Shown piece after piece: positions 1 through 5,148 of a stretch of 5,148 nucleotides of DNA. The position numbers and the translations under genes are program-made. The stretch spans positions 1-5,148 of the forward strand of contig JABDOU010000389.1 of assembly GCA_013043085.1 (NCBI GenBank), given 5' to 3'. Every line of letters begins with the position of its first letter. Position 1 is the stretch's first letter. The notes beneath the pieces were generated by a model that saw only the letters and a program-made list of their open reading frames with translations, was not told where the DNA came from and made no database searches. This stretch comes from Acidimicrobiia bacterium. Lineage in GTDB: Bacteria > Actinomycetota > Acidimicrobiia > Spongiisociales > SHLN01.

Positions 1-1
1 G

Positions 2-259
2 ACCGTCCTCATGGAGAACGTGGAACATCACGCAGGCGAGGAAGAAAAAGAAATGTTTCCGAAGGTGCGAAACATCTTTTCGGAGATTCAACTGAAAGAG
101 CTCGGTTTGGCGCTCCATCGAGAGAAGCACGTGTATCGGCTCGAAAACAAGAACGTCGACGAACTCCACAAGGAGGCGGCCGAGCTCGAGATTGCAGGTC
201 GCTCCGAATTGGATCGAGAAGGTCTGGTCTCGGCGATCCTGTCCGAATACGACGTCTAG
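2..259 (+). CDS. Hemerythrin-like (HHE) domain protein with Rho_N-like C-terminal tail, 3' end only
   Basis: The reading frame is open to the left edge of the window, so this is the C-terminal part of a longer protein. The first in-frame ATG, at 11, is probably an internal methionine, because the codons before it (Thr-Val-Leu) run into it in the way HHE proteins do. The segment around EHHAGEEEKEMFPKVR has the His/Glu pattern of the last helices of hemerythrin HHE domains, which bind a di-iron centre and O2 or act in oxidative or nitrosative stress and iron sensing. After a charged linker the last 30 or so residues (from NVDELHKEAAELEIAGRSEL) resemble the small helical Rho_N/SAP-like fold, seen at the C-terminus of some HHE proteins. 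The frame ends with TAG at 257-259, only 11 bases from the stop of the convergent small gene. Its metabolic link to the operon is unlikely. The domain calls are from pattern memory; the first half of the protein and most iron ligands are not visible. Confidence 0.8.
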   Translation, partial: TVLMENVEHHAGEEEKEMFPKVRNIFSEIQLKELGLALHREKHVYRLENKNVDELHKEAAELEIAGRSELDREGLVSAILSEYDV

Positions 260-270
260 GAAAACCAGGT

Positions 271-477
271 CTACCCGGAGTCCGGCTTCCCGCTCCGGCC
301 TGACTTGTGATGCCGGATTTCTTCCAACTCGGCCGCTTCGAGCATGGCTTCTGCCTCGATGCTGGTCGGGGTGGAAACCTCTTTCTCGATCTTCTCGGCA
401 ACCTTGTGCTCGGCCTTTGCGAGCTTCTTTGCGAGCTTCTTTGCGCTTTTCTGATCGGGGTCCTTCTTGGCCATCAT
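271..477 (-). CDS. Small lysine/alanine-rich protein, unknown function
   Basis: I do not recognise this 68-residue protein. It begins MMAKKDPDQKSAKK and has a strongly basic, probably helical N-terminal half built on KKLA-type repeats (a 12-bp tandem duplication encodes KKLAKKLA). It is followed by an acidic/alanine-rich helix (about residues 36-54) and a flexible Gly/Ser/basic tail. There is no signal peptide or membrane segment. I believe it is a real gene because a GGAAGGAG Shine-Dalgarno sequence (complement of 482-489) sits 4 bases before the first ATG and 7 before the second, either of which could be used. It also starts only 23 bases after the oxidoreductase stop, as the last gene of the operon. 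The charge layout could suit a nucleic-acid or ribosome contact, or an amphipathic helix that binds a partner; this is speculation. It could also be a lineage-specific gene unrelated to the pathway. Confidence 0.65.
   Translation of the reverse strand: MMAKKDPDQKSAKKLAKKLAKAEHKVAEKIEKEVSTPTSIEAEAMLEAAELEEIRHHKSGRSGKPDSG
275..298. terminator. Weak hairpin at the convergent gene ends, possible terminator
   Basis: Arms CCGGAG (275-280) and CTCCGG (293-298) can pair around a 12-base loop, at the tail of the small gene and just past the end of the hemerythrin-like gene. For minus-strand transcripts a run of four T (complement of 261-264) follows about ten bases later. The stem is short, the loop large and the T-run distant, so it is not a canonical intrinsic terminator. 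The position between two convergent stops is the main argument. Confidence 0.2.
419..442. repeat. Two-copy 12-bp perfect tandem repeat inside the small gene
   Basis: The unit GCGAGCTTCTTT occurs twice in direct succession (419-430 and 431-442), and the bases after it begin another partial unit (GCG). On the minus strand it encodes KKLA repeated, which extends the basic helix of the small protein. Being a multiple of three it keeps the frame, as expected for a slippage duplication in a coding sequence. Confidence 0.8.
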
Positions 478-481
478 GCTG

Positions 482-489
482 CTCCTTCC
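482..489 (-). promoter_or_regulatory. Ribosome binding site of the small lysine-rich gene
   Basis: The complement reads GGAAGGAG, 4 bases before the ATG at 477 and 7 before the ATG at 474. The better spacing favours the second ATG slightly. It is the main evidence that the 68-residue frame is translated. Confidence 0.65.
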
Positions 490-500
490 AGTTGCGATCG

Positions 501-1502
501 TCAGCCGAGTGCAGGCAGGACGTTTTGGCCGTAAGCGTCGAGAGTGATCTCTTGGGCGTCGTGCATCAGATAGATCGCAAACTGATCAACGCCCAGATCC
601 TTCAACTCCTGCATGCGTTCGATGTGCTTGTCAACGGGTCCCAGGACGCAAAACCTGTCGATCACCTCGTCGGGAACGAAGTCGGTAGAAGGATTTCCCG
701 CCTTGCCGTGATGGTCATAGTCGTAGCCCTCCCGGGCCTTGATGTAGTCGGAGAGCGCAGCCGGAACCATGTCGGATTCGGCGCCGTATCGGTCTACGAG
801 ATCGGCGACGTGGTTACCCACCATCCCGCCAAACCACCTCACCTGATCACGCTGTTCCTCGAGGTTGTCCCCGACATACGCCGGAGCGGCTACGCATATC
901 TTGATATCGTCCGGATTGCGGCCTGCGTCGCCGGCTGCCGAGCGCATGAACTTGATCGTCCATTCGACGAGATACGGATCGGCAAGCTGCAGGATGAACC
1001 CATCGGCCTTCTGGCCGATGAGGGTGAGTGCCCGGGGTCCGTATCCGGCCACCCACATCGGCAAATCCCATCCGTCCCCGACCCAGGGCATGTTGAATGT
1101 CTTGTCGCGATAGGTGACTTCCTTGCCCGCGACGAGATCCTTGATGACCGCCATCGACTCTTCCATGGTGGCCAACTTGGTCGGCGGGCGACCGATATAT
1201 CGAAGAGCGGAGTCACCCCGACCCATTCCGCACACCGTCCGACCACCGCTCATCTCGTTGAGTGTGGCGAACAACGATGCGATGACCGTCCAATCTCGAG
1301 TGCCGGGATTGGTCACCATCGGCCCAACAATCATCTCTGGATTCTCGGCGAGCATCCGGCTGTAGATCACGAATGGCTCTTGCCAGAGCACATGCGAGTC
1401 GAACGTCCAGCCGTAGGAGAAACCGTTGGCAGCCGCGTGCCGCGTCAACTCGAGCACGCGGGAGGCCGGTGGGTCCGTTTGCAGTACTACGCCAAAATCC
1501 AT
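501..1502 (-). CDS. LLM-class flavin/F420-dependent oxidoreductase (Mer/CPS_4043-like)
   Basis: The 333-residue product has the length and pattern of a single-domain luciferase-like (LLM) TIM-barrel oxidoreductase. Seen in the sequence: an N-terminal beta strand MDFGVVLQT; the VTNPGTRDWTVIASLFATL segment near 63-81; the GMGRGDSALRYIGRPP loop at 92-107, typical of Mer-type and F420-dependent members; the MEESMAVIKDLVAG helix at 113-126; and WVAGYGPRALTLIGQKADG at about 150-168, which in this fold lines the cofactor phosphate site. From memory it most resembles the uncharacterised CPS_4043 (TIGR03842) family, a relative of methylenetetrahydromethanopterin reductase. Whether it uses F420 or FMN cannot be read from the sequence. 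The start is set by a GAGGAG ribosome site (complement of 1507-1512) 4 bases before ATG, and the gene lies 16 bases after the dihydropyrimidinase stop. Its context argues for a role in pyrimidine or related ring catabolism. RutA, an LLM protein that oxidatively opens uracil, is a precedent, but the hydrolytic enzymes beside this gene belong to the reductive route. Exact substrate unknown. Confidence 0.9.
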   Translation of the reverse strand: MDFGVVLQTDPPASRVLELTRHAAANGFSYGWTFDSHVLWQEPFVIYSRMLAENPEMIVGPMVTNPGTRDWTVIASLFATLNEMSGGRTVCGMGRGDSALRYIGRPPTKLATMEESMAVIKDLVAGKEVTYRDKTFNMPWVGDGWDLPMWVAGYGPRALTLIGQKADGFILQLADPYLVEWTIKFMRSAAGDAGRNPDDIKICVAAPAYVGDNLEEQRDQVRWFGGMVGNHVADLVDRYGAESDMVPAALSDYIKAREGYDYDHHGKAGNPSTDFVPDEVIDRFCVLGPVDKHIERMQELKDLGVDQFAIYLMHDAQEITLDAYGQNVLPALG

Positions 1503-1518
1503 TGAGCTCCTCGTTCGC

Positions 1519-2937
1519 CTAGATCAGATACTGGCTAGTGCCGCGACGCAGATACTGGCCGTCACCGGGCGCACCGTGATACGCATCGTTTTCGATGATG
1601 ACGCGGCCACGCGAAAGGACCGTGTCGACTGAGCCGGGCACCTCTCTACCTTCGTACGCCGAATAGTCGACGTTCATGTGATGCGAATCTGCGCTTATCG
1701 TGCGCGGGGTGCCGGGATCGAAAACGACGATGTCGGCGTCCGAGCCGATCGCGATGGTGCCCTTCTGCGGGTACAGTCCAAACATCTTGGCTGGCGTCGT
1801 GGAGCAGATTTCCACCCACCGATTGACGTTCAGCCGCCCTTCGCCGACGGCTCCCTGGTAAATCAGCTCCATACGCGGCTCTACCCCCGGCATCCCGTTC
1901 GGAATCTTCGAGAAATCCCCCTCGCCGAGCTTCTTCTGCGTCCCCAGAATCGGATGATCGTTGAAGCAAAAGGGACAATGGTCGGTCGAGACTATTTGAA
2001 GATCGTTCGTGGCGAGTCCCTGCCACAAGAATTCCTGATGCCCATCGTCGCGTGGCCGAAGCGGCGGCGAGCATACGTATTTGGCACCCTCAAAGCCGTT
2101 TCCGAGGTCGGCCAGAGCAAGAAACAGGTACTGGGGACAGGTCTCGGCGAATACATTCATACCTTCGTCCCGGGCCATCGTCACCTCGGCCAGCGCCTCA
2201 GCAGCCGAGAGGTGAACGATATAGAGCGGTGCACCGGTTAGCTCGGCGAGCCGAATGGCGCGGTGGGTTGCTTCGCCTTCCAATATGGAAGGCCGGGTGA
2301 TTCCGTGATAGATGGGATCGGTCTCTCCCCGGGCCAGGGCTTGCTGAACGAGCACGTCGATGGCGATGCCGTTTTCGGCATGCATCATGATCGTGGAGCC
2401 GTTCTCAGCTGCCTTCTGCATTGCGAGAACGATTTCGCCGTCGGTTGAATAGAACACGCCGGGATACGCCATGAACATCTTGAACGAAGTCACGCCCTCG
2501 TCGACCAACATGTCCATCTCTTTGAGCGTCTGCTCGTTGATGTCGCCGGTGATCATGTGGAATCCATAATCGATGGCGCAGTTGCCGTCGGCCTTCTGCA
2601 TCCAGGCTTCAAACCCGTCCATGGCTGACTCACCCTTCACCTGAACGGCGAAGTCGACGATGGTCGTTGTCCCTCCCCACGCGGCGGCCCTCGAGCCGGT
2701 TTCGAATGAGTCCGAGGCGTTGGTCCCACCAAAAGGAAGCTCCATGTGCGTGTGAACGTCGATTCCGCCCGGTATGACGAGCTTGCCCGACGCATCGATC
2801 ACCTTGTCAGAGCCCGCCTCCCAGTCGTGGCTACCCGGTGCGGCGAGCGCTACGACCTTCTCGCCATCTATCAGCACATCGGCCGACATCTGCTCGGTGG
2901 ACGTCACAACCGTCCCGCCCTTGATAACTGTCTTCAT
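1519..2937 (-). CDS. hydA: Dihydropyrimidinase (D-hydantoinase family)
   Basis: This 472-residue cyclic amidohydrolase opens 5,6-dihydrouracil and dihydrothymine to the N-carbamoyl-beta-amino acids, the second step of reductive pyrimidine breakdown; relatives also hydrolyse hydantoins. All metal-site residues are visible: the HxH pair His62/His64 in GGIDVHTHMELPFGG, the lysine to be carboxylated Lys153 in SFKMFMAYPG, His186 in MMHAENG, His242 in YIVHLSAAEA and Asp319 in STDHCPF. Tyr158, Ser290 (CSPPLR) and Asn347 (PNGMPG) match substrate-contact positions known in the family. Length is normal, so the enzyme looks intact and cytoplasmic. The ATG at 2937 overlaps the aminotransferase TGA by four bases (ATGA) and is preceded by GGGAGG (complement of 2944-2949) at 6 bases, so translation is probably coupled. 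The aminotransferase and amidase neighbours favour dihydropyrimidinase over a pure hydantoinase; allantoinase or phenylhydantoinase are less likely alternatives. The gene symbol hydA is used loosely for this family (also called pydB/dht). Confidence 0.95.
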   Translation of the reverse strand: MKTVIKGGTVVTSTEQMSADVLIDGEKVVALAAPGSHDWEAGSDKVIDASGKLVIPGGIDVHTHMELPFGGTNASDSFETGSRAAAWGGTTTIVDFAVQVKGESAMDGFEAWMQKADGNCAIDYGFHMITGDINEQTLKEMDMLVDEGVTSFKMFMAYPGVFYSTDGEIVLAMQKAAENGSTIMMHAENGIAIDVLVQQALARGETDPIYHGITRPSILEGEATHRAIRLAELTGAPLYIVHLSAAEALAEVTMARDEGMNVFAETCPQYLFLALADLGNGFEGAKYVCSPPLRPRDDGHQEFLWQGLATNDLQIVSTDHCPFCFNDHPILGTQKKLGEGDFSKIPNGMPGVEPRMELIYQGAVGEGRLNVNRWVEICSTTPAKMFGLYPQKGTIAIGSDADIVVFDPGTPRTISADSHHMNVDYSAYEGREVPGSVDTVLSRGRVIIENDAYHGAPGDGQYLRRGTSQYLI

Positions 2938-4244
2938 GGGTGTCCTCCCGTCTCTTTGGCCTGATCTATGGCTCGGGCAAGCTTCTCGAATCCCTCGTCG
3001 GCTTCTTCCTCTGTCAATGAAAGTGGCGGCGCCACGCGTAACACGTTGCCAAACAGACCACCTTTGCCGACCAGGAGTCCATTCGCTTTTGCGTTCTCCA
3101 TCACTCGGGCGGTGACCTCAGGGGCCGGATCTTTGGTCCCGGGTTTGACGAGCTCGACGCCGATCATCAGTCCCTTGCCGCGGACTTCACCGACTGGCGA
3201 GTCGGCGTCGTCGACGAGATGATCGAGCCTCGACTTGAGGTGGTTACCCACCTTGTGTGCGTTGTCCTGCAGGTTGTGCTCGAGTAAATACTCGAGATTG
3301 GCCAGTGCTCCGGCTGTTGCCAATGGGTTGCCGCCAAACGTCGAAACCGAGTTGGCATTGATCGAGTCCATGATCTCGGCCCTGGCGATGACTCCTCCCA
3401 TCGCCAGGCCATTTCCCACGCCTTTGGCGAACGTGATGATGTCGGGAATGATGTCGTGCGCCTCGTAACCCCAGAAGTTCTCACCTGTGCGACCCCAGCC
3501 GGTCTGAACCTCGTCAGATACGTACAAGATGCCGGTTTCGTCGAGGACATCCTTGAGCGCGCCCAGGTATCCGTCAGGTGGCGTGACGAATCCGCCAACT
3601 CCCTGGATTGGTTCGGCGATCATCGCGGCAACGTCGCCTGACGTTGCAACATTGAGCATGTCGCGGAGATCATGTACCCCCGCAGCAATGAACTCATCGT
3701 CAGGTAGATGGCCGAACGGGCTCCGATATTTGTAGCCGTTGTGGATGTAGGTGACGCTGAGCGGCGACAGGCTGGTCGGCGACCAGGAGCGGTTACCGGT
3801 GAGTGATACGGCCGCGAACGATCGCCCGTGATAGCTATTTCTGAGCGCCAGAATCTGGTTCGATTTCCGATAGATCGTCGAAATCATCATCGCCGCGTCG
3901 TTGGCTTCGGTGCCGGAGTTCGTGAAGAACACCTTGGCGTCGGGAATGCCCGAGAGCTCTGCAAGTCGTTCCGCAAGCTCGATCTGCTGCTCGATCAGAT
4001 AGAGCGTCGAGGTGTGCATCATCTTCGTGGCCTGCTGCTGAATTGCCGCCACTACGGACGGAATCTTGTACCCGGTCATGGTGGTGAGAATCCCGCCGAA
4101 GAAATCGAGATACTCGTTGCCCTCCGCATCAGTTACACGCCTCCCCTCACCGTCGACGATGGCGATGGGCGCTTCGTAATAAAGGGCCAACCAGGCAGGG
4201 AGCACTCGCTTGTGCCGAGCTAGTAGCTCTTCGTGCACCCCCAT
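2934..4244 (-). CDS. Class III PLP aminotransferase, beta-alanine / AGXT2-like
   Basis: With the start at 4244 the product is 436 residues, a usual size for class III (omega) aminotransferases. Landmarks, numbered from that start: the fold entry EGNEYLDFFGGI near 41-52; SGTEAN at 110-115, which binds the PLP phosphate; Tyr138-His139-Gly, whose aromatic ring stacks on PLP; Glu211 in AEPIQG; Asp244 in SDEVQTGWGR, which contacts the pyridine nitrogen; the Schiff-base lysine Lys274 in FAKGVGNG; Thr302 in STFGGNP; and Arg403 in LRVAPP, probably for substrate carboxylate. Overall it resembles mammalian AGXT2, which deaminates beta-alanine and beta-aminoisobutyrate with pyruvate or glyoxylate. In this operon it would turn those products into malonate or methylmalonate semialdehyde. 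An ATG at 4301 would add 19 Arg/Pro-rich residues and a 58-base overlap with the previous gene. I prefer 4244 because it forms a TAATG stop-start junction and begins with a sensible sequence (MGVHEELLARHKRVLPAW). No clear separate ribosome site is seen, in keeping with coupling. The amino acceptor is undetermined; a GABA or other omega-amino acid substrate is possible. Confidence 0.92.
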   Translation of the reverse strand: MGVHEELLARHKRVLPAWLALYYEAPIAIVDGEGRRVTDAEGNEYLDFFGGILTTMTGYKIPSVVAAIQQQATKMMHTSTLYLIEQQIELAERLAELSGIPDAKVFFTNSGTEANDAAMMISTIYRKSNQILALRNSYHGRSFAAVSLTGNRSWSPTSLSPLSVTYIHNGYKYRSPFGHLPDDEFIAAGVHDLRDMLNVATSGDVAAMIAEPIQGVGGFVTPPDGYLGALKDVLDETGILYVSDEVQTGWGRTGENFWGYEAHDIIPDIITFAKGVGNGLAMGGVIARAEIMDSINANSVSTFGGNPLATAGALANLEYLLEHNLQDNAHKVGNHLKSRLDHLVDDADSPVGEVRGKGLMIGVELVKPGTKDPAPEVTARVMENAKANGLLVGKGGLFGNVLRVAPPLSLTEEEADEGFEKLARAIDQAKETGGHP

Positions 4245-5086
4245 TACGGTGCGACGAGGGGGCCGTAGGCGTCTGGCCTGCGATCGCGGTAGAACGCCCA
4301 CTGCTGGCGAACTTCTTCAACCATGTCGAGATCCAGATCCCGAACCACCACTTCATCATCCGTATCGCTTGCGGGCTCGCCGACGGTTTGGCCGCGGGGG
4401 TCGACGAAATATGACGAGCCGTAAAAGTCATTATCTCCGTACGGCTCCTTGCCGACGCGGTTGATGGCACCGATGAAATACTCGTTGGCGACCGCAGCAG
4501 CCGGCTGTTCGAGGTTCCAGAGGTACATCGAAAGCCCCCGGCTGGTAGCGGACGGATTGAAGACGATCTTGGCGCCGGCCAATCCGAGCGCTCGCCAGCC
4601 CTCCGGAAAATGGCGGTCGTAGCAGATATAGACGCCGATGCGGCCAACGGCGGTATCGAAAATCGGATAGCCGGTGTTTCCCGGTCGGAAGTAGAACTTC
4701 TCCCAGAATCCTTTGACGTGCGGGATGTGAGTCTTGCGGTATTTGCCGAGATACGAACCGTCGGCATCGATGACGGCAGCCGTGTTGTAGTAGAAGCCCT
4801 CTTGTTCGGCTTCGAAGATCGGGACGATCAAGACCATCCCGGTTTCCTTTGCAAGCTCTTGCATACGCGTCGTCGTCGGACCGTCGGGGATTGGCTCTGC
4901 GTAGTCAAAATGCTCATTCTCCTGCACCTGACAGAAATAGGGGCCGTAGAAGAGTTCTTGAAAGCAGAGCACTTTGGCACCGTCAGCCGCTGCCTGCTTG
5001 GCGAGCTCGACATTTCGGTCGATCATCGATTCCTTGTCGCCGGTCCATTCGGTCTGAATGATCGCCGCTCGCACAATATTGGCCAT
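4244..5086 (-). CDS. Nitrilase-superfamily amidase, probable beta-ureidopropionase (N-carbamoyl-beta-alanine amidohydrolase)
   Basis: This protein, 280 residues from the chosen start, is a carbon-nitrogen hydrolase with the Glu-Lys-Cys triad: Glu44 in CFQELFYGPYF, Lys118 in YRKTHIPH and Cys155 in YICYDRHFPEGWRA. A second conserved Glu129 is seen in FWEKFYF. The CYDRHFPE nucleophile elbow and the YFRPGN segment are typical of the group holding beta-ureidopropionase and N-carbamoylputrescine amidase. Next to dihydropyrimidinase and a beta-amino acid aminotransferase, the best reading is hydrolysis of N-carbamoyl-beta-alanine (and the methyl homologue) to beta-amino acid, CO2 and ammonia in the cytoplasm. 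N-carbamoyl-D-amino acid hydrolase and carbamoylputrescine amidase remain possible. An in-frame ATG at 5131 would add 15 residues without family character. The ATG at 5086 (MANIVRAAIIQTEW) has a GGAGGG site 5 bases upstream and begins directly with the first beta strand, so I choose it. It is the first gene of the block visible here, and its TAA shares one base with the aminotransferase ATG. Confidence 0.9.
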   Translation of the reverse strand: MANIVRAAIIQTEWTGDKESMIDRNVELAKQAAADGAKVLCFQELFYGPYFCQVQENEHFDYAEPIPDGPTTTRMQELAKETGMVLIVPIFEAEQEGFYYNTAAVIDADGSYLGKYRKTHIPHVKGFWEKFYFRPGNTGYPIFDTAVGRIGVYICYDRHFPEGWRALGLAGAKIVFNPSATSRGLSMYLWNLEQPAAAVANEYFIGAINRVGKEPYGDNDFYGSSYFVDPRGQTVGEPASDTDDEVVVRDLDLDMVEEVRQQWAFYRDRRPDAYGPLVAP

Positions 5087-5091
5087 TGAAG

Positions 5092-5097
5092 CCCTCC
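5092..5097 (-). promoter_or_regulatory. Ribosome binding site of the beta-ureidopropionase gene
   Basis: The complement reads GGAGGG, separated by 5 bases from the ATG at 5086. This strong site decides between that start and the upstream in-frame ATG at 5131, which has no comparable site and lies inside a palindrome. Confidence 0.75.
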
Positions 5098-5105
5098 GTG
5101 GATTG

Positions 5106-5135
5106 TCATGAGGTGGACTACCACCTTTCATGAAA
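5106..5135. promoter_or_regulatory. Composite inverted-repeat element upstream of the operon, candidate operator
   Basis: The centre is a perfect inverted repeat, AGGTGG and CCACCT with a 4-base spacer (5111-5126). It is flanked by two copies of the self-complementary hexamer TCATGA (5106-5111 and 5128-5133), the right one extended to the 10-bp palindrome TTTCATGAAA (5126-5135). The TCATGA centres are 22 bp apart, about two helical turns, so protein dimers could bind both on one face. It lies 20 to 49 bases upstream of the first start codon and could be an operator for a pyrimidine-responsive regulator or, in RNA, a small hairpin in the leader. A TAATGT on the minus strand (5140-5135) could be a -10 box, but the -35 region would be outside the window. 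The function is inferred only from symmetry and position. Confidence 0.4.
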
Positions 5136-5148
5136 CATTACGCCATCC

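Noticed and set aside
9..401. A 130-codon minus-strand frame, very rich in Arg, Pro and Ser.
   Set aside because: It runs antisense to the hemerythrin-like gene and overlaps the small gene in another frame. The composition is typical of an out-of-frame reading.
192..1505. A 437-codon open frame on the plus strand, longer than the oxidoreductase gene it covers.
   Set aside because: It lies antisense to the clearly recognisable LLM gene, also crosses the hemerythrin-like and small genes, has a composition rich in Arg/Ser at its start, and shows no family motif. It is the kind of shadow frame expected opposite a GC-rich gene.
1678..2241. A 187-codon plus-strand frame opposite dihydropyrimidinase.
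   Set aside because: The minus strand there encodes intact catalytic motifs of dihydropyrimidinase, and the plus-strand product shows no recognisable domain.
4245..4301. N-terminal extension of the aminotransferase starting from the ATG at 4301.
   Set aside because: The 19 extra residues are Arg/Pro-rich, overlap the end of the amidase gene by 58 bases, and look like an out-of-frame reading of it. The TAATG junction gives a better start.
4147..4767. A 206-codon minus-strand frame, rich in Ser, Arg and Thr, across the amidase/aminotransferase junction.
   Set aside because: It is a second reading frame of the amidase gene, with low-complexity composition and no motif.
5087..5131. N-terminal extension of the amidase starting from the ATG at 5131.
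   Set aside because: This ATG is part of the TTTCATGAAA palindrome, lacks a good ribosome site, and adds residues with no family character, while the ATG at 5086 has a strong site and starts at the first strand of the fold.

Overview
The window carries a compact five-gene block on the minus strand (reading from about 5086 down to 271). At the left edge it meets, tail to tail, the end of a plus-strand gene. Base composition is moderately GC-rich, about 55-60% by eye. A luciferase-like oxidoreductase of the F420/Mer-related type together with a hemerythrin/Rho_N-like fusion fits an actinobacterial chromosome, perhaps an Acidimicrobiia-like environmental lineage. That placement is an inference with low confidence; there is no rRNA or other marker gene here.

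Layout. Bases 2-259 (plus strand) hold the 3' end of a hemerythrin-like protein with a C-terminal Rho_N-like helical tail; its 5' end lies outside the window. Then, on the minus strand in order of transcription: a nitrilase-superfamily amidase, probably beta-ureidopropionase (5086-4244); a class III PLP aminotransferase resembling AGXT2 / beta-alanine aminotransferase (4244-2934); dihydropyrimidinase (2937-1519); a luciferase-like flavin/F420 oxidoreductase (1502-501); and a 68-residue lysine/alanine-rich small protein of unknown function (477-271). The first three genes overlap at their junctions (TAATG and ATGA), and the last two follow after gaps of 16 and 23 bases with good Shine-Dalgarno sequences. 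This looks like one operon.

How the genes work together. Dihydropyrimidinase opens dihydrouracil/dihydrothymine to N-carbamoyl-beta-alanine/N-carbamoyl-beta-aminoisobutyrate. The amidase releases CO2 and ammonia to give the beta-amino acid, and the aminotransferase moves the amino group to a keto acid, leaving malonate semialdehyde or its methyl homologue. This is the lower part of reductive pyrimidine catabolism. The usual first enzyme, dihydropyrimidine dehydrogenase, is not visible. The only redox enzyme in the block is the luciferase-like protein, which is the most interesting point: it may supply or support the missing redox step.

Upstream of the first gene, 5106-5135 contains a composite symmetric element (two TCATGA palindromes 22 bp apart flanking an AGGTGG-N4-CCACCT inverted repeat) that is a reasonable candidate operator. 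I saw no tRNA, rRNA, CRISPR array, insertion sequence or phage feature.
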